From the NCBI RefSeq assembly GCF_009909205.1, contig NZ_JAAAPN010000005.1:210847-274846 (forward strand): 64,000 nt of DNA. The letters run 5' to 3'. The DNA is from Aquabacterium fontiphilum. GTDB taxonomy: Bacteria; Pseudomonadota; Gammaproteobacteria; Burkholderiales; Burkholderiaceae_C. Positions 9,397 to 18,391 of this stretch are shown here, piece by piece. The notes below the pieces were generated by a model. It did not search any database and had not been told where the DNA came from. It was given only the letters and a program-made list of their open reading frames with translations. Numbering within the stretch: position 1 is the first letter of the stretch; each line of letters opens with the position of its first letter. A program made the position numbers and the translations under genes.

Positions 9397-11690
9397 GCGC
9401 CGACACCGCATCGCGCAGCAAGCTCAGTCGCCGGGCCTTTCTGATCGTGGGCGCGGCGGCAGCGGGCGGCCTCGTGGTGGGCTGTGGTGCCCCGTCGGCC
9501 CGAGATCGGTTGGGCGATGCGGCGCCCGCGGGGGCCGATGGCGCTGTGGCGCTCAATGGCTGGGTGCGTATCTCGCCTGACGGGCGTGTGCATGTGGCCG
9601 TGCCCCGAGCCGAGATGGGGCAGGGCGTGCTCACGGCGCTCCCTATGCTGCTGGTGGAAGAACTCGATGCGCGTTGGGATGACGTCCAGGTGGAACACGC
9701 CCCCGTCGCCCAGATCTACGCCAACCAGGCCTTGCTGCTCAACGTGCTGCCGTTCGGTCTGGATGACGAGGGTTGGGTGGCGCGGCTGGCGCGGGCTGGC
9801 GCCCAGCGCCTGGGCCACGCGTTGCACCTGCAGGTCACTGGCGGCTCCAGCAGCGTGCGCGACGCCTGGGAGCCCATGCGCCTGGCCGGGGCCACAGCGC
9901 GCGCCATGCTGGTGTCGGCCGCCGCGGCGCGCTGGGGCGTGCGCCCCGAGGCCTGTGCCGTGGCCGATGGCATCGTGCGCCATGCCGCATCCGGACGCCA
10001 GGCCGGGTTCGGCGAGCTGGCGGCCGATGCGGCCCGGCTCGCCCCGCCCGACGACGTGCCGTTCAAGCCGCCTGCTCACTACCGCCTGATCGGCCGTGCC
10101 ACGCCGCGCAAGGACATTCCCGCCAAGACCAATGGCCAGGCGCGCTTCGGCATCGACGTGCGCGAGCCCGACATGCTGTACGCCGCCATCGTGCAGCCGC
10201 CGGTCTTTGGCGCACAGGTGGCCTCGTTTGACGCGGTCGAAGCCGCGCGGGCGCGCGGTGTGCACAAGGTGCTGCAGATTCCGCAAGGCATCGTGGTGGT
10301 GGCCGACAGCTGGTGGCGTGCCCGCCAGGCCGCAGCCCGCGTGGCCGTGCGCTACACCGAGACCCCGTCCGACGCGCTGACATCGGCCGACATCGAGCAG
10401 CAGTTCGCTCAGGCACTTGACGCCGAAACCGGCACCCGCTTCGCCCGCCGAGGCGATGGGCGCGATGCCTTGCAGCAGGCCGAGCGGGTGATCGAGGCGC
10501 GCTACTGGGCACCGTATCTTGCCCATTCCGCACTGGAGCCGATCAACTGCACCGCCCGCGTGCATGAGGGTCAGGTTGACGTCTGGGTGTCCACCCAGGT
10601 GCCCTCGCTTGCCAAGTGGCGTGCGGCGCAGGTGGCGGGCGTCGAGACCGACCAGGTCCGCCTGCACCTGCCCTTGCTGGGCGGCGGCTTTGGCCGTCGG
10701 TTGGAGGTCGACATGGTCGAGCAGGCGGTGGCCATTGCGATGCAGCTGCCGGGGCGCCCCATCAAGCTGGTGTGGACGCGTGAAGACGACACGCAGCACG
10801 ACATGTACCGCCCGGCGGCCCTGGCGGTGTTCCGCGCCGGGTTGGATGCCAAGGGCGAGGTGCGCGTGTGGACAAACACCGTGGCAGCGCAATCGGTGAG
10901 CCACGATGCCATGCGCAGGCTGCTGCCCTGGGCGGCTGCCGACGCACCCGACAAGAACCAGATCGAAGGCGCGTTCGACCTGCCCTACGACATCCCGCAC
11001 CTGGAAGTGCGCCAGGTGCGCACGCAGACCCACGTGCCCGTGGGATCCTGGCGCAGCGTGGGGCACTCGTACAACGCGTTTTTCACCGAGTGCTTCATGG
11101 ACGAGCTGGCCCATGCGGCCGGCGCCGATCCGCTGGCTTTCCGGCGGGCCCGCCTGCAGCACAAACCCCGCCATCTGGCGGTGCTTGAACTGGCTGCGCG
11201 CCAGGCCGGCTGGGGTCAGCCACTGCCGCCTGGTCGGGCGCGTGGCATCGCGTTGCACGAATCATTTGCGTCCATCTGCGCCCAGGTGGCCGAGGTGTCC
11301 ATCGACAACGGGCAAATCCGCGTGCACCGCGTCGTGTGCGCGGTGGATTGCGGCCTGGTCGTCAACCCCGACACCGTCGAGGCGCAGATGCAGGGCGGCA
11401 TCGTCTACGGGCTCAGCGCCGCACTGATGGGCGAGATCACGTTGAATGAAGGCCGCGTGGCGCAGTCGAGCTACCACGACTACGACGCCGTGCGCCTGCA
11501 GCACATGCCGGTGATCGAGACCCACATCGTGCCCAGCACCCGCGCGCCCGGTGGCGTGGGCGAGCCTTCGACCCCACCGATCGCACCGGCCGTGGCCAAT
11601 GCGGTGTTCGCGCTCACGGGCCAACGCCTGCGCAGGCTGCCGCTGCGGCTGGATGCCACCGAGCGCGGCAGCTCGCCTGTCACCACCTGA
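9393..11690 (+). CDS. Molybdopterin-binding large subunit, Tat-exported (IorB-like aldehyde/N-heterocycle oxidoreductase)
   Basis: A 765-residue catalytic subunit of the xanthine dehydrogenase family. The N-terminus has a Tat motif SRRAFL (12-17), a hydrophobic stretch and VVGC with Cys31, suggesting export and possibly lipidation. Ald_Xan_dh-type segments follow, including GRATPRKDIPAK near 230, the cofactor-binding GGGFGRR near 430 and the C-terminal GGVGEPSTPP with the glutamate that serves as base in this family. It pairs with the upstream 2Fe-2S protein, and xdhC and mocA follow to mature the cofactor. The substrate is not predictable; aldehydes or N-heterocycles are typical. Confidence 0.9.
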   Translation: MSADTASRSKLSRRAFLIVGAAAAGGLVVGCGAPSARDRLGDAAPAGADGAVALNGWVRISPDGRVHVAVPRAEMGQGVLTALPMLLVEELDARWDDVQVEHAPVAQIYANQALLLNVLPFGLDDEGWVARLARAGAQRLGHALHLQVTGGSSSVRDAWEPMRLAGATARAMLVSAAAARWGVRPEACAVADGIVRHAASGRQAGFGELAADAARLAPPDDVPFKPPAHYRLIGRATPRKDIPAKTNGQARFGIDVREPDMLYAAIVQPPVFGAQVASFDAVEAARARGVHKVLQIPQGIVVVADSWWRARQAAARVAVRYTETPSDALTSADIEQQFAQALDAETGTRFARRGDGRDALQQAERVIEARYWAPYLAHSALEPINCTARVHEGQVDVWVSTQVPSLAKWRAAQVAGVETDQVRLHLPLLGGGFGRRLEVDMVEQAVAIAMQLPGRPIKLVWTREDDTQHDMYRPAALAVFRAGLDAKGEVRVWTNTVAAQSVSHDAMRRLLPWAAADAPDKNQIEGAFDLPYDIPHLEVRQVRTQTHVPVGSWRSVGHSYNAFFTECFMDELAHAAGADPLAFRRARLQHKPRHLAVLELAARQAGWGQPLPPGRARGIALHESFASICAQVAEVSIDNGQIRVHRVVCAVDCGLVVNPDTVEAQMQGGIVYGLSAALMGEITLNEGRVAQSSYHDYDAVRLQHMPVIETHIVPSTRAPGGVGEPSTPPIAPAVANAVFALTGQRLRRLPLRLDATERGSSPVTT

Positions 11691-11693
11691 GTC

Positions 11694-12719
11694 ATGCACA
11701 GCAACGACCACAGCGTGTTGACCCAGGCGCTGGCCTGGCGCGAGGCTGGCCAGCGCTGTGTGCTCATCACCGTGCGCCAGACCTACGGCGCCAGCCCGCG
11801 CCCGCCTGGCGCCATGGCGGCCATCTCCGAGCAGGGCCAGATCGTGGGCTCGGTCTCGGGGGGCTGTGTGGAAGATGACCTGCTCGAAGAGGTACGGGCG
11901 GGCGCCTTCTGGGCGCCTGGCGCGCCGGCCGTGGCCTTGCGCGAGTACGGGCGGGACGCCGCAGAGCGCAGCCGCTACCGCCTGCCGTGTGGCCACAGCC
12001 TCAAGCTCGCCATTGAAACCCACTGGCCCACCGCACCCGTCGCCCAGGCCTTGGCCGCCATGGCTGCGCACCGGCCCGTGTTGCGCCGGCTGCGCTACGA
12101 CACGGGCACCGTGACGCTGAGCCTGGCGCCCGACGCGCTGGCCGGCCACCCCGCTTTGCGCGAAGACGCCGAAGGGCTCACCGTGGTGTGGGGCCCTCGG
12201 CTGCGCCTGCTGCTGATCGGCGCCAGCGAAGTGGCGCGCTACCTCGCGCCCATCGCCCAGGCGCTGGGCTACGCCGTGACCGTGTGCGACCCGCGCGAAG
12301 AGTACCGACTCAGCTGGCCGTCAAGCGACGTGGAGCTGACCGTCGGCATGCCTGACGACGTGGTGCAGGCCTTCGCCTGCGACGCGCGCACGGCAGTGGT
12401 CACCGTCTCGCACGACCCCAAGCTGGACGACCTTGCGCTGATGGAGGCGCTGCGCACGCCGGCCTTTTATGTCGGTGCGCTGGGCTCGCAGGCCAACAGC
12501 CGTTTGCGCCGCGACCGCCTGAGGCTGTTTGACCTGAGCGAGCCGCAACTCGACCGGCTGCATGCGCCCGTGGGTCTGGCCATCGGCTCACGCACGCCGG
12601 CCGAAATCGCCGTGTCGATCGCCGCCGAGCTGGTGGCGGCGCAGCGTGCGCAAGAGCAGGCGGATCTGGTTGGGCGTGCTGCACAGGCTCAGCCCGCACC
12701 GCTCGCCTGCCATGTCTGA
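11694..12719 (+). CDS. xdhC: XdhC family molybdenum-hydroxylase maturation protein
   Basis: A 341-residue XdhC/CoxI protein. The N-terminal XdhC_CoxI domain includes ASPRPPGAMAA and GSVSGGCVEDD (about 30-62), and a C-terminal Rossmann-like domain starts with LRLLLIGASEVARYL near 175. XdhC proteins bind the molybdenum cofactor, support its sulfuration and hand it to the large subunit. Here the target is the preceding oxidoreductase, four bases upstream. Its stop overlaps mocA by 8 bases, so all four genes form one operon. Confidence 0.9.
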   Translation: MHSNDHSVLTQALAWREAGQRCVLITVRQTYGASPRPPGAMAAISEQGQIVGSVSGGCVEDDLLEEVRAGAFWAPGAPAVALREYGRDAAERSRYRLPCGHSLKLAIETHWPTAPVAQALAAMAAHRPVLRRLRYDTGTVTLSLAPDALAGHPALREDAEGLTVVWGPRLRLLLIGASEVARYLAPIAQALGYAVTVCDPREEYRLSWPSSDVELTVGMPDDVVQAFACDARTAVVTVSHDPKLDDLALMEALRTPAFYVGALGSQANSRLRRDRLRLFDLSEPQLDRLHAPVGLAIGSRTPAEIAVSIAAELVAAQRAQEQADLVGRAAQAQPAPLACHV

Positions 12720-13284
12720 CCCGGTCGTGGCCCTGGTGCTGGCCGCCGGTCAGGCCCGCCGCTTTGGCAGCGACAAGCGCTGGGCCCGCCTGCCCGATGG
12801 CCGTTCGCTGTTGGATGCGGTGATCGAGACTGCCCGCCTTGCTGGGCTGCCCGTCCACGTGGTGCTGCGCCCGGGCGACGAAGCTGGCGCGGCCTGCTGC
12901 GCGCGACAAGGTGCCCAGCCGGTGTGGGCGGCGGCCGCCGGGCAGGGCATGGGCGCGTCGCTGGCGGCGGGGCTGCGCCAGCTCACGGACCACACCGACG
13001 CCGAGGCAGCGGTGGTGATGCTGGCTGACATGCCGTGGGTGCAGCCCGAGACGGTTCGCGCCTTGTGCGCGGCCTTCGCGCGTGAGCGCGGCCTGACATG
13101 GCCCTGGCACCAGGGGCAGCCCGGACACCCGCGCTTGCTGCCGCGCGCGCAGTGGCCTGCGCTGCTGGATCTGGGCGGGGACGAGGGCGCGCGCGGGCTC
13201 GACTGGGCACGGGCAACGCGGGTGGTCGTGGCCGATGCCGGCGTGCTGCGGGACGTCGATGTACCGCAGGATCTACAGGGGTGA
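12712..13284 (+). CDS. mocA: Molybdenum cofactor cytidylyltransferase (MocA-like)
   Basis: A 190-residue MobA-like NTP transferase. The signature LVLAAGQARRFGSDK (8-22) binds the nucleotide, and MLADMPWV near 105 carries the metal-binding aspartate. In operons with XdhC and xanthine-dehydrogenase-type enzymes the product makes the CMP form of the cofactor (MCD), which fits its position as last gene. The ATG at 12712 overlaps xdhC by 8 bases. MobA, the guanylyl enzyme, is the less likely alternative given the context. Confidence 0.85.
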   Translation: MSDPVVALVLAAGQARRFGSDKRWARLPDGRSLLDAVIETARLAGLPVHVVLRPGDEAGAACCARQGAQPVWAAAAGQGMGASLAAGLRQLTDHTDAEAAVVMLADMPWVQPETVRALCAAFARERGLTWPWHQGQPGHPRLLPRAQWPALLDLGGDEGARGLDWARATRVVVADAGVLRDVDVPQDLQG

Positions 13285-13330
13285 CCTTGTTGACGTGGCC
13301 GGATGCGGCCCGCAGGCCGGAAAGCCCGCA

Positions 13331-13365
13331 AACAGAAAAGCCTTGCAGCGTGTGCTGCAAGGCTT
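13331..13365 (-). terminator. Rho-independent terminator of tRNA-Met (also 3' of mocA)
   Basis: A perfect 12-bp stem (AAGCCTTGCAGC / GCTGCAAGGCTT) with a GTGT loop. On the minus strand it is followed by TTTTCTGTTT, a good termination tract seven bases beyond the tRNA CCA end. On the plus strand it lies after mocA but has only a poor U-tract. Confidence 0.85.
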
Positions 13366-13372
13366 CATATTC

Positions 13373-13449
<77 letters not shown>

Positions 13450-13461
13450 ATCAAGACCAAG

Positions 13462-13491
13462 ATCATACACCGAATTTTTCGGGGTTGGCAA
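13462..13491 (-). promoter_or_regulatory. Sigma-70 promoter of tRNA-Met
   Basis: On the minus strand, TTGCCA (13491-13486) is separated by 18 bases from TATGAT (13467-13462), which lies 12 bases before the mature tRNA 5' end. The spacer contains the inverted repeat CCGAA-AAA-TTCGG. Confidence 0.7.
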
Positions 13492-13515
13492 GTGGCGTGG
13501 CGCGAACGCACCCGT

Positions 13516-13543
13516 CTTGAAATCGCCTGATGTGGCCCCACAT
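13516..13543 (+). promoter_or_regulatory. Heat-shock (RpoH, sigma-32) promoter of htpG
   Basis: CTTGAAA (13516-13522), a 13-base spacer and CCCCACAT (13536-13543) match the sigma-32 consensus CTTGAAA-N13/14-CCCCATNT at all but one defined position. It lies 80 bases upstream of the htpG start, and HtpG is a classical heat-shock protein. Confidence 0.88.
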
Positions 13544-13623
13544 TCGCCACACGCGCACCACGGCCGCAACACGGCGTGTGCCACGCGCGTCTCCGTATCC
13601 ACGCATCCTCTACAAGAACAGCC

Positions 13624-15522
13624 ATGGACAAGACCACCCATTCCTTCCAGGCCGAGGTCAAGCAACTGCTGCACCTGGTCACCCACTCGCTGTACTCCAA
13701 CAAGGAGATCTTCCTGCGCGAGCTGATCTCCAACGCGTCGGACGCCTGCGACAAGCTGCGCTTCGAGGCGCTGGACAACAGCGGCCTGTACGAAGACGCG
13801 CCCAACCTCGAGGTGCGCATCCTGATCGACAAGGAAGCCCGCACGCTGACCATCCGCGACAACGGCATCGGCATGAGCGCGCAAGAGGCCATCGACCACC
13901 TCGGCACCATCGCCAAGTCGGGCACCAAGGAGTTCATGGGTCGCCTGTCGGGCGACCAGGCCAAGGATGCTCAGCTCATCGGCCAGTTTGGCGTGGGCTT
14001 CTACAGCGGCTACATCGTGGCCGACAAGATCACGGTTGAATCGCGCCGCGCCGGTCTGACGGCCGACGAGGGTGTGCGCTGGACCAGCGAGGGCACCGGC
14101 GACTTCGAGGTCGAGGCCATCCACAAGCCCACCCGTGGCACCGACATCATCCTGCACCTGCGCGAGGGCGAAGACGACTTCCTGGCCCGCTGGAAGCTGC
14201 GCAGCATCATCGGCAAATACTCCGACCACATCTCTCTGCCCATCCTCATGCAGAAAGAAGAGTGGAATCAGGAGAAGGGCGAGCACGAGCTCAAGGACGA
14301 GTGGGAAACCGTCAACCAGGCCGCCGCCCTGTGGACGCGCAGCAAGAGCGACATCACCGAAGAGCAGTACCACGCGTTCTATCAGCAGCTCAGCCACGAC
14401 CACGACGCGCCCCTGGCCTACACCCACAACCGCGTGGAAGGCCGCAGCGAGTACACGCAGCTGCTCTACATCCCCAAGAACGCGCCCTACGACATCTGGA
14501 ACCGCGACAAGAAGGGCGGTCTGAAGCTGTACGTGAAGCGCGTCTTCATCATGGACGATGCCGAGGCCTTGCTCCCGAACTACCTGCGCTTCGTCAAGGG
14601 CGTGGTGGATTCGGCTGATCTGCCGCTGAACGTCAGCCGCGAGATCCTGCAGGAAAGCCGCGACGTCAAGGCCATCCGCGAGGGCTGCACCAAGCGCGTG
14701 CTGGCCATGCTGGAAGATCTGGCCAACAACGAAGACCAGACCAAGCGCGATCAGTACGCCGCCTTCTGGAAAGAGTTTGGCGCGGTGCTGAAAGAAGGCA
14801 TGGGCGAAGACTTCGCCAACCGCGAGCGCCTGAGCAAGCTGCTGCGGTTCGCCTCGACCCATGACGAATCCGGCGAGCCCAGCGTGTCGCTGGCCGACTA
14901 TGTGGCGCGCATGAAGGAAGGCCAGGAGGCGATCTATGTGATCACGGCCGACAGCCTGGCCGCCGCCAAGCACAGCCCGCAACTGGAGCTCTTCAAGAAG
15001 AAGGGCATCGAGGTGCTGTTGCTGACGGACCGCGTCGACGAGTGGCTGCTGTCACATCTGTATGACTTCGACGGCAAGCCGCTGCAGAACGTCACCAAGG
15101 GCGCAGTGGATCTGGGCAAGCTGCAAGACGAGGAAGAAAAGAAGAAGGCTGAAGAGGCCGCTGCCACGTTCAAGCCGGTGCTGGAGCGCCTGAAGACGGC
15201 GTTGGGCGAGCGCGCCAAGGATGTGCGCGTGACCACCCGCCTGGTGGATTCGCCCGCCTGTCTGGTGACCGAGTCGGGCGACATGAGCGCCCATCTGGCG
15301 CGCCTGCTCAAGCAGGCGGGTCAGAGCGCCCCCGAGGTCAAGCCCATCCTGGAGGTGAATCCCGACCACGCCCTGGTCAAGAAACTGGAAGCCAGCGAGC
15401 ACTTTGACGACCTGGCCCACATCCTGTTCGATCAGGCGCTGCTGGCCGAGGGTGGGCAACTGGATGACCCGGCGGCCTATGTGCGCCGCGTCAACGCGCT
15501 GCTGACCACGGCGCAGGTCTGA
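13624..15522 (+). CDS. htpG: Molecular chaperone HtpG (Hsp90)
   Basis: The 632-residue bacterial Hsp90, an ATP-dependent dimeric chaperone in the cytosol. The N-terminal GHKL ATPase shows [15 protein letters not shown] (30s), DNGIGMS (about 82) and [11 protein letters not shown] (about 120). The middle and dimerisation domains are full length. The start is ATG 13624, because the heat-shock promoter and a short AAGAA lie just upstream; the frame remains open to 13576. It stands alone between a divergent tRNA and a convergent gene. Confidence 0.97.
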   Translation: MDKTTHSFQAEVKQLLHLVTHSLYSNKEIFLRELISNASDACDKLRFEALDNSGLYEDAPNLEVRILIDKEARTLTIRDNGIGMSAQEAIDHLGTIAKSGTKEFMGRLSGDQAKDAQLIGQFGVGFYSGYIVADKITVESRRAGLTADEGVRWTSEGTGDFEVEAIHKPTRGTDIILHLREGEDDFLARWKLRSIIGKYSDHISLPILMQKEEWNQEKGEHELKDEWETVNQAAALWTRSKSDITEEQYHAFYQQLSHDHDAPLAYTHNRVEGRSEYTQLLYIPKNAPYDIWNRDKKGGLKLYVKRVFIMDDAEALLPNYLRFVKGVVDSADLPLNVSREILQESRDVKAIREGCTKRVLAMLEDLANNEDQTKRDQYAAFWKEFGAVLKEGMGEDFANRERLSKLLRFASTHDESGEPSVSLADYVARMKEGQEAIYVITADSLAAAKHSPQLELFKKKGIEVLLLTDRVDEWLLSHLYDFDGKPLQNVTKGAVDLGKLQDEEEKKKAEEAAATFKPVLERLKTALGERAKDVRVTTRLVDSPACLVTESGDMSAHLARLLKQAGQSAPEVKPILEVNPDHALVKKLEASEHFDDLAHILFDQALLAEGGQLDDPAAYVRRVNALLTTAQV

Positions 15523-15526
15523 GCGA

Positions 15527-15547
15527 GCCGGGCCGGTCAGGCCCGGC
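15527..15547. terminator. Hairpin between convergent htpG and DUF2726 gene
   Basis: A perfect 8-bp stem (GCCGGGCC / GGCCCGGC) with loop GGTCA overlaps the stop codon of the minus-strand gene and begins 4 bases after the htpG stop. No U-tract follows on either strand. Confidence 0.45.
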
Positions 15548-16265
15548 GAGGTTCGCGCAGCGCTGCCTCCTCGCTCAGCTCGGACAGCGGGGACGGCGAG
15601 GTGGTCACGGGTTCGCCGTGCGCGTCGAACGCGAAGAAAGAGTCGGGCGCGAAACCCGATTCGGCCCAACGTGCGGCTCGCTCGGCGCGCCGCTCCCGCA
15701 GCCTGCGCGCCAGCTGGTCGCCAGCGTCGTGCAGCGCCTGCCTGGGGGGCGTGCCGGCGGGGCGCCCTTCGGGGCTGTGGCCCAGCGCCCAAGTGGCCAG
15801 CAGGCTGGCATGGGGCCACTGTCCAGGCCGGCAGCGAAGGTAGCGCACGCGACACGCCTCCAGCACCGCCTCCTTCAGGCGTTGCCCTTTGCTCTGGTTG
15901 GCCCCTGGCGCTGGCTCGAAATCAATGGCCGACACCACGGCGCCGTTGGGGTGGCACACCAGCAACGACACATGAAGGCCCATCAGCCGGTCGTACCACA
16001 GCCTGGCCTGCGCAGCCTGTCCGGGCTGACAGAAACGCACCAGGCTGACCTTCGCCAGCACCAGGTGATCGGGCAGGGCGGCGCGCAGCTCACGGTGCAG
16101 TGCCCGCTCCTGTGCGTTGAAAAGGGGGCGGGCTTGCAAATCCCAGCGGGTAGGCCAGGCGCGTAGGCGCGCTTTTTCCTGGCGCCCCCGCCACCACCAC
16201 CCCAGCAGCGCGCCCCCGAGGGCCGCCGCTGGCGCAACCATCCACCATGCCAGCTGGGCTTCCAT
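15537..16265 (-). CDS. DUF2726 domain membrane-anchored protein
   Basis: A 242-residue protein of unknown function. One membrane helix lies at residues 8-24 (ending in GGALLGWWWRG), followed by a basic stretch and a DUF2726-like domain (about 40-160) with LFNAQERALHRELRAAL and VSLLVCHPNGAVVSAIDFE. The C-terminal 80 residues are charged and low in conservation. The ATG at 16265 follows GGAGGA; the longer frame has no ribosome site. The fold of this domain resembles nuclease-like proteins, but no activity can be assigned. Confidence 0.7.
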   Translation of the reverse strand: MEAQLAWWMVAPAAALGGALLGWWWRGRQEKARLRAWPTRWDLQARPLFNAQERALHRELRAALPDHLVLAKVSLVRFCQPGQAAQARLWYDRLMGLHVSLLVCHPNGAVVSAIDFEPAPGANQSKGQRLKEAVLEACRVRYLRCRPGQWPHASLLATWALGHSPEGRPAGTPPRQALHDAGDQLARRLRERRAERAARWAESGFAPDSFFAFDAHGEPVTTSPSPLSELSEEAALREPRRA

Positions 16266-16388
16266 GCCTGCACCATCCTCCCGTTTCGTGAAGGATGTTA
16301 CAGAAAAAGCCCCTGCCTGCCCACCCGCGACACGGTGGGGCCCCCGCAAGGGCGAATGCCGTGAAAAACGGAGGGCGCCGCAGCCGGC

Positions 16389-17087
16389 TCAGGCCGAGGC
16401 GATCAGGCGCAACCAATCGGCAATGTGCATCACACGGTACTTCACGCGGTAGATCACCTCCGCGGCCAGCGAGTGCAATGAGCTGTCGATGTGGCTGCCC
16501 ACCGTGTCGGGCGGCAGCTTGAGCCACGCTTCGGCGTCTGGCCCGTCGCGCTCGACGGTGGCGCCGGCTTTGGCCGCAATGCGCAGCATCGGCGCGTTCT
16601 CGCTGAGCGCGTGAATCATCATGTGGCTGGCGCCCTGGTTGCGCGCGTGCATGATCGCGTGCTGGAACAGCCGCATGCCGAGGCCTTTGCCTCGCCCGCT
16701 TTCCAGCACCGACACGCCAAACTCCATGGCCCGTCCGCGTGACGAATCGCCATGCGGGCCCTGCCCGGGCATCGCGGCCAGATGCGCCACGGCCACCAAC
16801 TGCAGCTTGCGGTTGAAGATGCCGAACACCTCGTCGCGCTTGAAGTCGATTGACGCCACGTAGCGCGCCATCTGATCCTGGGTGATTTGAAAGCCGAAGC
16901 GCAGGTAGCGGTCGCGCTCGTCCAGTTGCAGCAGGTGATCCAGGATGCGACGGCGATGTCGGGCATGCAGGTCCCGAATGGGAATCCAGCCGTCCAGCGT
17001 CGGCCGACGCTGGTTTGCAGCCGCCCCGTCGGAGGGGGGCTGCAGACCGAAACGGTCGAGTGAGCGGGGCGGTTGAGTGTGGGTCAC
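16389..17087 (-). CDS. GNAT family N-acetyltransferase
   Basis: A 232-residue acetyltransferase. The GNAT core covers about residues 40-185, with the acetyl-CoA-binding segment LESGRGKGLGMRLFQHAI followed by MMIHALSENAPMLRIAAKAG. The substrate is unknown. The start is a GTG at 17087 preceded by AAAGGG; a sigma-70-like promoter lies about 60 bases further upstream. It is divergent from rplM. The C-terminal 40 residues extend past the core domain. Confidence 0.82.
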   Translation of the reverse strand: MTHTQPPRSLDRFGLQPPSDGAAANQRRPTLDGWIPIRDLHARHRRRILDHLLQLDERDRYLRFGFQITQDQMARYVASIDFKRDEVFGIFNRKLQLVAVAHLAAMPGQGPHGDSSRGRAMEFGVSVLESGRGKGLGMRLFQHAIMHARNQGASHMMIHALSENAPMLRIAAKAGATVERDGPDAEAWLKLPPDTVGSHIDSSLHSLAAEVIYRVKYRVMHIADWLRLIASA

Positions 17088-17147
17088 GGTGAGCCCTTTC
17101 CAGGTCGATCTCAGCTTCTGTCGCGAAAAGAACCTAGGGTTTGCACT

Positions 17148-17176
17148 AATGTACGTGAATCATTCAAGCCCTGCAA
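17148..17176 (-). promoter_or_regulatory. Candidate promoter of the GNAT gene
   Basis: On the minus strand TTGCAG (17176-17171) and TACATT (17153-17148) are 17 bases apart. The implied start leaves a 5' untranslated region of about 55 bases before the GTG. Confidence 0.45.
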
Positions 17177-17231
17177 GGCGGCTGGACAGGTTTTACGGAT
17201 GGTTGCGTCATCGTGCACGCGGTTGCGCCGC

Positions 17232-17417
17232 TTGTGGATCGCGCTCGGGCTGTGATAGCATCGCAGGCTTTCCCGAAATGGTTGCCGGGAAAACGGCGCA
17301 TGGGCAAACCCATTTTGTTCTTGCGCTGACACCAAGCCATCCGCGAGGCCACCAGCATGGATCAGAAGTGGTGCCAACGACGGCGGTCAACCAGATTCAC
17401 CCATTAGGACACATCTC
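17232..17417 (+). promoter_or_regulatory. rplM promoter and structured leader
   Basis: The gap 17088-17417 has no gene. A promoter-like pair TTGTGG (17232-17237) and TAGCAT (17256-17261), 18 bases apart, would give a leader of about 150 bases before rplM. It contains a perfect 7-bp hairpin TTTCCCG / CGGGAAA (17269-17292) and then ATGGG-CAAA-CCCAT (17300-17313) followed by the T-rich TTTTGTTCTT. The second hairpin looks like a weak attenuator. Ribosomal-protein leaders are often autoregulated, but I know of no described family for this one. Confidence 0.45.
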
Positions 17418-17846
17418 ATGAAGACCTTCAGCGCCAAGCCGGCCGAAGTGAAGCACGAGTGGTTTGTGATTGACGCCACCGATAAGGTGCTCGGACGTGT
17501 CGCCAGCGAAGTGGCACTCCGTCTGCGCGGCAAGCACAAGGCCATTTACACGCCTCACGTGGACACCGGCGATTTCATCGTCATCGTCAACGCCGACAAG
17601 ATCCGCGTCACCGGCACCAAGGCCAACGACAAGATCTACTACCGTCACTCGGGCTTCCCTGGCGGCATCTACGCCACGAAGTTCAAGGACATGCAGGCCA
17701 AGCACCCCGGCCGCGCCCTCGAGAAGGCGGTCAAGGGCATGCTGCCCAAGGGTCCGCTGGGCTACGCCATGATCAAGAAGCTGAAGGTCTATGCAGGCAG
17801 CGAGCATCCGCACACTGCTCAGCAGCCCAAGGCCCTGGAAATCTGA
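17418..17846 (+). CDS. rplM: 50S ribosomal protein L13
   Basis: The 142-residue large-subunit protein L13, full length. It starts [20 protein letters not shown] and contains the family segments [13 protein letters not shown] and [12 protein letters not shown]. It is the first gene of the rplM-rpsI operon, 11 bases ahead of rpsI, and is preceded by a long structured leader. Confidence 0.98.
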   Translation: MKTFSAKPAEVKHEWFVIDATDKVLGRVASEVALRLRGKHKAIYTPHVDTGDFIVIVNADKIRVTGTKANDKIYYRHSGFPGGIYATKFKDMQAKHPGRALEKAVKGMLPKGPLGYAMIKKLKVYAGSEHPHTAQQPKALEI

Positions 17847-17857
17847 GGAGCGGTCAC

Positions 17858-18250
17858 ATGATCGGTAACTGGAATTACGGCACCGGCCGTCGCAAGTCTT
17901 CCGTCGCCCGCGTCTTCATCAAGAAGGGCACCGGCCAGATCATCGTCAACGGCAAGCCTGTTGAGCAGTACTTCGGCCGCCAGACCTCCATCATGGTGGT
18001 CAAGCAGCCTCTGGTGCTGACCAACAATGTTGAAGCCTTCGACATCAAGGTCAACGTCCACGGTGGTGGCGAATCCGGTCAAGCCGGCGCCGTCCGTCAT
18101 GGCGTCACCCGCGCCCTGATCGACTTCGACGCTGCCCTGAAGCCCGAGCTGAGCCGCGCTGGTTTCGTGACCCGCGACGCCCGTGAAGTCGAGCGTAAGA
18201 AGGTCGGTCTGCACGGCGCCCGTCGCCGCAAGCAGTTCAGCAAGCGCTGA
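17858..18250 (+). CDS. rpsI: 30S ribosomal protein S9
   Basis: The 130-residue small-subunit protein S9. [14 protein letters not shown] near the start and the C-terminal [14 protein letters not shown], whose lysine/arginine tail reaches the P-site tRNA, are both intact. It follows rplM with an AGGAG ribosome site in the 11-base gap and is followed by a terminator. Confidence 0.98.
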   Translation: MIGNWNYGTGRRKSSVARVFIKKGTGQIIVNGKPVEQYFGRQTSIMVVKQPLVLTNNVEAFDIKVNVHGGGESGQAGAVRHGVTRALIDFDAALKPELSRAGFVTRDAREVERKKVGLHGARRRKQFSKR

Positions 18251-18288
18251 TCGATGCCTCCGGCCGGCCCGCATGGGCTGGCCCAGCC

Positions 18289-18325
18289 AACCCGCCCCTG
18301 GCCTCGGCCCCGGGCGGGTTTGTCA
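18289..18325 (+). terminator. Terminator after rpsI
   Basis: A 9-bp stem AACCCGCCC / GGGCGGGTT with a 14-base loop (stem arms 18289-18297 and 18312-18320), followed by the short T-rich TGTCATTC. It separates the ribosomal operon from argC. Confidence 0.6.
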
Positions 18326-18391
18326 TTCATGGTGGGCGCCTTCCTGTTCAATGCTTTCTACAATGGCGCCTCACAGTTGAAAGGATCCAAG

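Noticed and set aside
9333-11258. A 641-codon open frame on the minus strand opposite the molybdenum hydroxylase large subunit
   Set aside because: It is antisense to an unmistakable enzyme gene, its composition is Arg/His/Gly-rich with no family features, and it is explained by high GC third positions.
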